Source of the DNA: Magicicada septendecula
Lineage: Eukaryota > Arthropoda > Insecta > Hemiptera > Cicadidae
Assembly (NCBI GenBank): GCA_034769895.1
Contig: CM068373.1
Coordinates: 439,995,080 to 440,059,079 of the forward strand
Reading direction: 5' to 3'
Length of the DNA: 64,000 nt
Part shown: positions 55,929 through 64,000 of the stretch, piece after piece
Layout: every line of letters starts with the position of its first letter
Numbering within the stretch: position 1 is the stretch's first letter
Program-made: the position numbers and the translations under genes
Notes under the pieces: generated by a model
Database searches by the model: none
Seen by the model: the letters and a program-made list of their open reading frames with translations, nothing else
What the model was told of the DNA's origin: nothing

Positions 55929-57525
55929 TTTTTTTTTTTTTTTTTAATTTATTGGAGATCTGTAAGCTGTTCGACTGAGCGAACATTTAACAAATTGGCT
56001 GACAACACACAGGATTATGAAGAGCTGACCATTGACAGCTCTTCTTGTTTTGATAATAGATTAAAGAAGTAACAAAATACAAAACTAAATGATAAAAACA
56101 TGTAAACAAATGAACAAAAGTCACTATCACTTCCTGCTGGCATGATACAATAAGTTCAAACATTAAACACAGGGCCCATAAGGCACATATACAGGTTGAC
56201 ATTAACACGTATGAATGACACGAATACAAAAACATACAGAACAGATATCACAGACAGTACAATACAGAAAATACAGAGAATACATTACGAGTTAAACCTG
56301 AATGGTAAGTCTAATAGTTTGTGTCTTTTTAGTCTATAAATATCTTCACTGTTGTCTAACAAGTTAATTGCCAGGTGGTTGGGATGCTGTTCTAGTTTGG
56401 AGATGTGAGTCCTGCAGAGGCGCATGATTTCTTCTTTCACGGTTGAAACTTTGAGGTCGCGGTGTATAGAGTTATTTGAGACAAACCAAGGAGCGTCGAC
56501 TATTGATCTAAGTGTTTTGGACTGAAAGCGCTGGATAATCTCAATATTACTTGTACTTGCAGTACCCCAAAGTTGAATACCATAAGTCCATACCGGTTTA
56601 AGCACGGCTTTATAGATCAAGAGTTTGTTGACGAGACTTAACCGTGATTGTCTGCCTATAAGCCAATAGATGTTTCTGACCTTGTGATTAAGTTGAAGCT
56701 TCTTAGATGTTATATGTTTTTTCCATGTTAGTCTCCTGTCCAGATGCATCCCAAGGTACTTAGCACTTTCAGCTTGCGGTACTGGTTGACCGTTAATTGT
56801 GACTGGAGGGCAGTTTGCCTTACGTGTGGTGAAGGTAACGTGGACTGACTTCGATGAATTGATTTTTATGCGCCAATTATCAAGCCATAACTGAACGCTG
56901 TTTAATGATTCTTGTAGTATAAGAGATGCTATTAAGGGGTCGGAGTGTGTCGCTAGGATCGCTGTGTCATCGGCGTAGGTAGCAACAGTGGTTTCACTTG
57001 CTGACGGTAAGTCCGAGGTGAACAGGAGGTAGAGCAGAGGACCCAGGACACTACCCTGCGGAACACCCGACCCCACTGGTAATAGAGGAGAAGTAGCATC
57101 GGAGTACTTGACTTGAAACACACTGCCCACTAAGTAGGAATGTAAGATACGGTAACAATTATGTGGCAGATTTTTCTTTATTTTATATAAGAGTCCAAGA
57201 TGCCAGACTTTGTCAAATGCCTGGGAAACGTCGAGAAACACACCTGAGCAGAACATCTTCGATTCCAGCGATTTATTGATAACATTTGTTAGTCTGTGTA
57301 TTTGATCTACCGTAGAGTGCTTTTCTCGAAAACCAAATTGGTGATCCGGAATTAGGTTGTTTTCTACAATTGTTGGCATAAGTCGTTTTACAAACAGCTT
57401 TTCAAAGATCTTACCAAGTATCGGTAGAAGGCTTATGGGTCGATAAGAAGAGGGCTCTTGAGGGTTTTTACCAGGTTTTAAGACCATGATAACTTGAGCC
57501 GATTTCCAGAGAAGAGGAAAGTATT
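55929..57525 (-). mobile_element. 5'-truncated Jockey-clade LINE with poly(A) tail
   Basis: On the minus strand the element runs from a truncation at about 57525 through reverse-transcriptase coding sequence to a stop at 56285-56287, then a 330-bp 3' UTR ending aataaat and an A-run (plus t-run 55929-55945). The clean tail, intact remaining frame and close polyadenylation signal indicate a fairly recent insertion. No matching target duplication was obvious. Confidence 0.85.
56285..57523 (-). pseudogene. Jockey reverse transcriptase, C-terminal 412 codons, no endonuclease
   Basis: In frame from YFPLLWKSAQVIMVLKPGKN (about 57523) to FRFNS and a stop. Motifs in order, counted from the Met at 57487: SYRPISLLP 14-22, QFGFREKHST 50-59, FLDVSQAFDKVWH 84-96 with catalytic D86, SGVPQGSVLGPLLY 140-153, YADDTAIL 171-178 with the catalytic Asp pair, KSVHVTFTTRK, AKYLGMHLDRRLTWKKHI, LYKA-like LLIYKAVLKPVWTYGIQLWG, and the C-terminal tail. 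All polymerase palm motifs are intact. The N-terminal endonuclease, finger domain and ORF1 are missing through 5' truncation, so it is not autonomous. A similar but decayed piece is at 61975-62175. Confidence 0.9.
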
Positions 57526-57784
57526 CGATGAACTATGATGTTGTGGTTGACGTAGTTCTATACCATGAGCAAGATACAACATGTGAATACGTACATAAAT
57601 TTGTATATGACATGTCCTTTTTTCGCGTTGAATCCCGCGTTGTGTTTTCCTGTTTTCGCAATGTTTCGCAGATCCATATTTGCCGCCATCAGGCAGATTC
57701 CTCCACGATGACTTTAGGTGGAACGATTTTTTACCTCGGCCGGGCCTGTATTTATACTGCAGTACGAATTGATAAGTGAGTTCC
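57526..57784. other. unassigned region flanking the LINE 5' end
   Basis: On the minus strand tataaataca with gcccggccgagg (about 57735-57760) is TATA-like. No gene linked. Confidence 0.3.
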
Positions 57785-58200
57785 CTCTGGTTCACGGTCG
57801 GATTCGTGTCTGTCTAGCGGTTGATTTGTTTTTGTTGGTATTCCACGACTTCCAGGCTGGATGAAGTCACTGACCGTCGTCGTCCCGTTTCTTGAGAGCG
57901 ATCGATCTTCTTTTAATTTCAGTATCCTCTCTTATAATGCTTTTCTGCAACAACATTTACCCGTCAGTCAATAGTTTCGTCACGTCGAAATAGACGTCAT
58001 GTCCACTTTTGGTTGTTTGATGGACGAACGTAGAAGTTTTCACTTCATAAAGCCTGTGTTCTCTGATGCGCTGACTTCTTATGCCATCTTTCGATCCTAA
58101 GTCATCTAGGAGCAATTTACCTGAGAATGGGAGAGACAGACTCCCGAAACGTTGCAGAAAACAGTAATACACACAACGTGGACTCAACCCAGAAAAGGAC
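57785..58200 (+). repeat. Penelope-like terminal-repeat fragment (ttcacggtcgg head, hairpin motif)
   Basis: Head ggttcacggtcggattcgtg at 57788, as in the foldbacks at 15.0, 18.7 and 20.8 kb. Further on, CTGAGAA 58121-58127, T, gggag 58129-58133, agacaga, ctccc 58141-58145 and GAAAC 58146-58150. One base of the CTGANGA core differs. Confidence 0.55.
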
Positions 58201-58495
58201 ACAATATATCATACCCGGGGAAATTCAGGAATTAACAAATGTGTGTGTGTTTGTGGGGCGGGCATGCAGTGCGTGCTGATAACGTACCCCTTATCCTTTA
58301 TCGCCATTGTTAAAGCTAAATTAACAGAGTTAATTCACAAAAGTGATGATAACAGTTTGCTGATGAATCGTAATAAAATCAAAATCATATTCACCGACAG
58401 TCATTACAACAACTACCGTCCAGACATAACGCAAGTATGTGGCATAGTTGACAGTTAAGTGTATTGGGGTTAGCTGGTTTCAAATAACGGAAAAT
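58201..58495. other. unassigned spacer
   Basis: A 71-codon frame at 58243-58458 has no recognisable domain. Confidence 0.25.
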
Positions 58496-58655
58496 GTGAG
58501 TCTTTAGCTGTTATTAACAATTTTCTCTCCTTTAGGAAGACTTTACAAGCGTTTGCGTTTACAATCAAATTTTATGTTTATATAAACTAGAAGTTCATTT
58601 TTTTACGAGTTAAAGCCCTGCTCTGTTTTTACCTTTACCTTACACTGGCTTGGAA
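58496..58655 (+). repeat. direct repeat, left copy
   Basis: Shares tttaggaagactttacaagc, gtttgcgtttacaatcaaat, ataaactagaag and gcgagtta-like sequence with 59676-59835. Copies are about 1.18 kb apart and moderately diverged. Confidence 0.75.
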
Positions 58656-59226
58656 GAGTTGAGAAGACATATTTATTCGGCAAAACAGTTATGAATCGTA
58701 TGAATAATTATGAAAAGTTTCCAATAAGTATTTTGAATATAATAAAGTATAGGCACATATGTAATGTATTCAATAACTTTATTTAATTCAAAAGCCTCGA
58801 AGACCTTTAATTTGGGTCGCGTATCATAGTTAGTGAATGGCATGATGTATACTCTGTGCTTACAAATAAACAACACGAAAGTAAAAGAATATTCTATGTT
58901 GTTGTTCTTTACCTCATATTTATGGTTTCTTTTGTTGTAGAAACTTTGATCATTCAAGCGCATAAACAAAGTTATATAAAATACGTTAAAAATGTTACGC
59001 AAGATCCTTCTGAAAAGCTTGCCGCAGGGTCTCGAAGCCAAGGCGCGTACGCAACAATCGTTTGTTCAACGGGACCAGACGGCTGGCCGCCGTGCCACCA
59101 ATCACTGACCCCCCGTCGTCATAGACTCTGTGCGCATCTCGCAACCAACCTTGCCAGCAAAACAAAGTAACGGGATACAAACAAAAGGCCGTTCACCTCT
59201 ATTCGAGTGAGCGCGCTCTTGATATT
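58656..59226. other. unassigned interval between the direct repeats, part 1
   Basis: The GC-rich patch 59000-59165 has open frames on both strands (minus: CWQGWLRDAHRVYDDGGSVI; plus: GSRSQGAYATIVCSTGPDG) but no motif I can identify. Confidence 0.3.
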
Positions 59227-59272
59227 GATTTTTCTGATGTCCTCTCTCTCTTTCTCTTTCTCCCCCCTCCAA

Positions 59273-59330
<58 letters not shown>
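59227..59330. repeat. (CT)n microsatellite
   Basis: About 55 bp of uninterrupted ct at 59274-59329, preceded by related ctttctc runs. Confidence 0.95.
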
Positions 59331-59331
<1 letters not shown>

Positions 59332-59675
59332 ACACTGCTGCGTACCAGCTAGTTGGCAACGTATCAGTAATTGAACGATTCGTATTGCTTAATTTGATTT
59401 AAATCAGTTCGTTTCAACTGCCAGCAGGCAGGTGCTCGTCAATGACCTACTGATACCATACATCGTACGGTTTCTTTTCAATCAATGAAAACATCGGACG
59501 TTTGCATTTTTTCACCAGTTTAATTTTATACATACATTTTACTGTGTACAGGATTTCTTTAGTGATGTCAACTATTTCCGAGAAAGTACAGTATATTAGT
59601 TTTCAGGCGAAGAAAAGAAAAAAAATTTTTACATTAAAAGATATTTATTTATTCACGTGTAGGGCCTACAGTTTT
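59331..59675. other. unassigned interval between the direct repeats, part 2
   Basis: No feature seen. Confidence 0.3.
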
Positions 59676-59835
59676 TGTGTCTTTGGCTTTTATTAATAAT
59701 TTTTTCTCATTTAGGAAGACTTGACAAGCGTTTGCGTTTATAATCAAATTTTAAAATTACATAAACTAGAAGCTTATTTCTTGCGAGTTAGAGCTCTATT
59801 ATATATTTACCTTCCCGTCACTTCCAGTTCATTAG
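59676..59835 (+). repeat. direct repeat, right copy
   Basis: tttaggaagacttgacaagc, gtttgcgtttataatcaaat, ataaactagaagc and ttgcgagttagagctc, counterpart of 58496-58655. Confidence 0.75.
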
Positions 59836-60017
59836 AATGACAATTCTGTCTGTAAAAGGGGAAATGGCTGAAGAAGATATTAAGAAGGCAATATTTTTAT
59901 ACAAATTGGCCAATTCCCCTCTGTGCTCTTAAAAACTGTATATAATTTCCCCTGCACGCTCCATGTTTAATTTTATATAGTCGTATTTTTAAGCACAATA
60001 TTGTGGTATCACATGTC

Positions 60018-60370
60018 ATGAGCCGTCACAGTGGTAACGCTCGACACCCACAATCTCAACTGTTGTGCAGCGGCTGTGGGATCGAGTCTAATGTCACGAT
60101 TTGGTCTCCCTGCCCACCCGTATCACTGGGTCTTGTCTGACACGCCTGGGCTAGATACGCACCAAGGCACACACACACACAGACACAAACTCCCTCTCCA
60201 CCGTTGGGGGGCCAATGCTCCCTAGAGATAAGCCAAATAGATGATGGTTTGCCTCTGTACTGAGGTGTTTACGCGAACATCTGCTGGTACTCTTTACCAC
60301 TGAACGTGGCCGCCGCTGGTGAGGCCGAAACGTTTGGCTCTTTAAACATAAACACACAGCCTAATGTATG
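60018..60370 (+). repeat. possible tRNA-derived SINE with a hairpin motif near its end
   Basis: gagccgtcacagtggtaacg and, about 45 bases on, gctgtgggatcgagtctaa resemble the A and B boxes of a polymerase III promoter. Further on are acacacacac, ccgttggggggccaatg, then CTGAACG 60300-60306, T, ggcc 60308-60311, ggcc 60323-60326 and GAAAC 60327-60331. It lacks a clear A-tail. Could also be two unrelated repeats side by side. Confidence 0.4.
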
Positions 60371-61009
60371 CCGGCGTTCAATAATAGTTGGAAACTGTTT
60401 TACCACAGCGCACGGTAGGTCTACTCTAGAGGTGCCGTGCTATTCGTGCGTGGGCATACTGTAAAATCGTTTCTTTTTCAGCCCCCGAATTGAATCAGTC
60501 TGTTAAAGTGAGTGCCTGGGGGGCAACGTGGTGGGATAATAATGTGTGTGGATGTAGCATAGTGCTGGCCACACTACTGTCCTTGTGTGCCGTGCCGAAC
60601 ACCTCATTACTGCCCTACCCTGCCTAACTCTTAAACCACTTCGCTGATTCCGGGAAAAACGATATTAATCGTAATTTGTTACTGTCTTAAACAGCAACTA
60701 CCGAGACTCTGGCAGTAACTATACTATAACACGTTATTTTGTTGTGCAAGATAAACACTGTTTTGGGTGACGCAGGTTTCATACAATCTTGTTCTGCGAT
60801 GTTAATTAAATTTATAACGTAAACAACTACTGCGCTGAGTGATGAATCAGAACAAAACAGGCTTCTATGTGCGTGTATGTGGCGACACCTCTTGTAAAAA
60901 GAAAGTAATTATTTTTTGTAATTATCATATTATGTAGCGAGCGAAATTGAGTCTAAGGTCACCACAGGTTTATGTATCATGAAATCAGGAAACCACTCAA
61001 GCAAAATCT
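60371..61009. other. unassigned region
   Basis: Nothing supported. Confidence 0.3.
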
Positions 61010-61145
61010 ATTGATATGCTCAATCTATAATGCATTAGTCTATATGGATCGGAAACATGGACACTAAAAATGTGGGTGTGTCGTGGAACGCACACCAGAA
61101 ATGAGAACTTCAATGTCGAGTGGCGAGTGAACTGATTCAACGTGT
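61010..61145 (+). pseudogene. LINE reverse-transcriptase fragment
   Basis: One frame reads ISLYGSETWTLKM, matching the conserved LLYGSETWTL just after the palm domain of arthropod LINEs; a few degenerate codons follow. Confidence 0.5.
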
Positions 61146-61974
61146 AAAAAGCTTGCTTGTAAGTGTTTGGAGTAAGAGGGATTTTGCTATAAAGAATTAA
61201 GATTCAAATAAGTGTCAACGGATAATTAAATTAGACGAGGGCATAGTAATGTTTATATGTAGTTTATTATAATAAATGATATTTGCAATGAACATAAATA
61301 GAATCATATCACACGTCGCGTCGCGTCGTTTTATTGTCAGTAAACATACATATACAAACAATATGTTAACAAATAATGTTTTCAATGTAACAAAATGATT
61401 TACGCAATATTTACTGGAAAAATAGCACGTGATATGCTATAATTTGTCGTTGCAAGAGGCTGTTACATCTACGAGATGTAATCTAAAACATCTGTTACGT
61501 ATTAGATTGATTGACGTATTCATCGACATATTGTGCACAAAAATATTCTTCTGTGGTGAACTGTAAATCTATATTTCATGTTATCTTGTTTAATATGCAA
61601 GTATTAAAATTATTATGCAATTTTTTAGAGTACAATCGAATTTTAAAACTCTAGGTATCATTAGTTTGTCCCCTTACTATAGTTTTAGTTTGTGTCTCTA
61701 AAACGGTTACACCACTTTTGATAAAAGAGCTATAAAATCACTCTTGCCTTGATTATACCCAAATAGACAGGCAGACAGATGGCGAAAGGTCGATTGAAAC
61801 CTGAGAATTTGCTTCCCTCGTTTAATTATCATCACATCCTAATCACCCAGCAGCGTCATATAATCTAAAAAATCGTCTCACAAAATTACAAAGTAAAGAA
61901 ATTGGTCATTAAGGCAAACGGAACAGTGTTTGCACTCATTAGGTTTACACTAAACAGAAAACTCTGTCTTACAG
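61146..61974. other. unassigned AT-rich region
   Basis: Nothing supported. Confidence 0.3.
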
Positions 61975-62175
61975 TTCTGCTAAACAACCTGAAACCGTCA
62001 AGTACTTGGGACTGCATTAGACCTTCGACTTACATGGAAGCAGCAATCACATACAAAAAGGGAACAGTTGAACTTATAATATACAGATGTGCTTTGGTTA
62101 GTAGAACGGAGTTTACCATTCTCAATTGACGGCAAAGCCCTCCTCTACAAAACAATTTTAAGTGATGTGTGTCTC
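61975..62175 (+). pseudogene. Jockey reverse-transcriptase fragment, decayed
   Basis: Across two or three frames: ETVKYLGLH, RLTWKQQSHTKREQLNL, then DVLWLVERS and LPFSIDGKALLYKTILSDV. These are successive segments of the same domain that reads AKYLGMHLDRRLTWKKHI to LLIYKAVLKP in the 56-kb copy, so the family is Jockey and the reading is certain despite frameshifts. Confidence 0.8.
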
Positions 62176-62894
62176 AGCATGAACCTTCACCATCGATATC
62201 ATCATCAGATTTTGAACCCAAAGTCCTTAGCGAAATTAGGAGCGACCGTTGTGTGTGCCTAATGAAGTGATCAGTCACGATCTGAGAATGTGTTCAGTGA
62301 ACGAGTCAGTTACAAGACTAAATATTAAATATTCTGTTAAACGAAATGCCTAATTAGTTAATGATTTGTCAAGGGGCAAAAATGAAATGTGTAGACTTAA
62401 GAGTCTTCCGACTTACCGAACATAAATGCGTAGTGTTTCTTTTGCGTTGTGTCTTAAGTAGAATTCTAGTTGTAGAATTCTATAATGGATCTACTGTTCT
62501 TGTCAACACTGAGATGAGTGGTGACGGGTTATTATCTTTGCCTACAATTGCCTACGGGCGTCAAAATTGGAGGGGCGGCAAATTCTGAAAAGGTGAAATT
62601 TGATTGACGGCCGTTATGTTGGTTTTATACCTAATAGATGTTTTAAATGCCGCTCCATTTCGTCCCTATGTGATAAGAAACTTTTAAAAATATATATTGT
62701 TTAATAACTGGGCTTATTACATATTTACATGCATTATCTATGTGATACTTTTATTGTATTAATTGATTATTTTACTATTACTTCGTTTACATTCGAATTT
62801 CGAACATCCGTTACCGACTCTGTAGTTTGACGTGAGTGACTGTCGATAGATGACACTATAAAAAAGGAATAATTTCATGACTATAAAAGTCATA
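62176..62894. other. unassigned region
   Basis: No supportable gene. Confidence 0.3.
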
Positions 62895-62945
62895 GACTGT
62901 GAGTGGCTGATCCCGGCCCAAGTGGGCCGAAACAGTTTAAGAAAA
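62895..62945 (+). repeat. CTGA-hairpin-GAAAC motif locus
   Basis: CTGATCC 62907-62913, c, ggccc 62915-62919, aagt, gggcc 62924-62928, GAAAC 62929-62933. Same layout as the other motif loci but with two changed core bases. A second hairpin-like pair (cgtcccgcaagtgcggacc) follows at about 62950. Confidence 0.6.
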
Positions 62946-64000
62946 GTAACGTCCCGCAAGTGCGGACCGGAAGAGTTAATTCGTTCAACCCGAGCGGGCG
63001 AAAATTATGTATCTTGCATTAAATATTTGTCTGCTGGTCTTCCATTATGATTGAAGATGTTGTGTAGGATGTATTAAATTACATTAAGAAATAAGATAAG
63101 TGGACTGTATACGAATAGTTTTAATAATTTGAATGATCACATTACAGCTGTAATAAATTGAAAGAAGGCTGGCTAATGCTGCATATTGAATCAATAATTA
63201 ATAAATTTAGTTAAGAATAAAGTTGTGGCGCTAGTTGGCCATGATAGAAAATAGTAAGGCCTAAGGCCTACATCTAATGTCGACACTAACTTGACGGAAA
63301 GGTCCGGCGAACCGAACGCCGAGAATACTGAATGTGCACTGGTCAAAGTACGATTACGCGAACGTTGATGAGATATAAATCAGATTAGCCAACCTAGTAA
63401 AATAAAATCATCGCGCTACCGTCCATAAGCTGCCTGTCAAAAATCAAAAAGATTTTTTAATACATTCTTTAATAAATTATAATACATTTACAATTCAATT
63501 TGAAATAGTGGAGTTTTAATAATTAGAATTAGCTTCAAGGCTGAGTTGAACCTTGAGTTGAGATTAGATAACGGCAATCGGCCGCTAATTTGAGATAAGC
63601 ATGCAGATAGGCGACTGTAGGCCAAGGTTTGGCAAACAGCTGTTTCATGTACCACTAAGTCTGGTTAACCAATATTACTGACACAAGTGCGCAGTACGTA
63701 ACATTACAAAACATGAACGAAAAATACATAATTGCAAGTCATAGAGTTAGCTTAATGCTAGCTAAGGTCCGTAGACCTGTATAGAAGTTCATTTACATGA
63801 ATAAAATTGTTGTTGAACATGTTACAGTTGCATGTTTCATCGTATATTCAGGAGGGCGACATGTATCGACCTAAATACGCTATTCCTGAAGTTTCAGGAA
63901 TTTACAATGTATGCCAACGTGTGAGCAAGCTAGATGCTGAATGTAGCCCAGATATGACGTGTATGTCATAATTTAAATAAAGAATTGTGCATGCTTACTT
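62946..64000. other. unassigned region to the window end
   Basis: AT-rich with small palindromes (aggcctaaggcct near 63258). No gene or classified repeat. Confidence 0.3.

Noticed and set aside
59102-59359. Arg-Glu-rich minus-strand frame
   Set aside because: Translation of the (CT)n microsatellite.

Overview
The window looks like about 64 kb of a large, repeat-rich, AT-rich arthropod genome, most likely an insect. The evidence is the transposon content (mariner, a DD82E IS630/Tc1-type element, a TTF-finger hAT, an Osvaldo-like Ty3/Gypsy element, Jockey and R1-type LINEs, a FLYWCH finger of the MULE kind), the many dinucleotide microsatellites and the scarcity of open host genes. I cannot name the species from sequence alone. 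A cockroach, termite or other polyneopteran is a guess from the style of the repeats.

Layout. Positions 1-965 hold two broken mariner pieces. Positions 1000-11030 are a composite repeat field: about 26 copies of a 157-167 bp unit grouped into larger elements with a fixed head and tail, several joined tail-to-head, followed by one inverted copy. Positions 11-15 kb are mostly unassigned, with a 47-bp minisatellite and foldback repeats. A full-length but broken mariner lies at 15539-16851. Foldback repeats crowd 18.4-21.1 kb. Positions 22-26.9 kb are AT-rich with one good candidate host exon on the minus strand. A hAT element with a perfect 8-bp target duplication occupies 26918-29990. A Ty3/Gypsy LTR retrotransposon of 9.66 kb on the minus strand occupies 30924-40582. 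A second candidate host exon lies near 40.9-41.0 kb. From 41.3 to 46.7 kb come more composite repeats, a mariner relic, a foldback, a DD82E relic and a LINE relic. From 47 to 64 kb there are simple repeats, an LTR-like block, an Arg-tRNA-like relic, one unrecognised 170-codon reading frame, R1 and Jockey LINE pieces and a FLYWCH relic.

How the parts relate. No operon-like or pathway logic is visible; the window is a stack of mobile elements of different ages. The youngest are the Gypsy element (LTRs differing at about ten positions by eye, 4-bp target duplication) and the hAT (perfect 8-bp duplication). Each looks coding-intact apart from one in-frame stop codon. The Gypsy gag-pol junction carries a textbook -1 frameshift heptamer.

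The most unusual pattern is a recurring short motif, CTGA(A/T)GA, then one base, a perfect or near-perfect hairpin, then GAAAC. It sits in at least ten loci that otherwise differ in sequence, often once per arm of a foldback palindrome. It resembles the conserved core of a hammerhead ribozyme, which Penelope-like retroelements are known to carry. No Penelope reverse transcriptase or GIY-YIG reading frame was found in the window.
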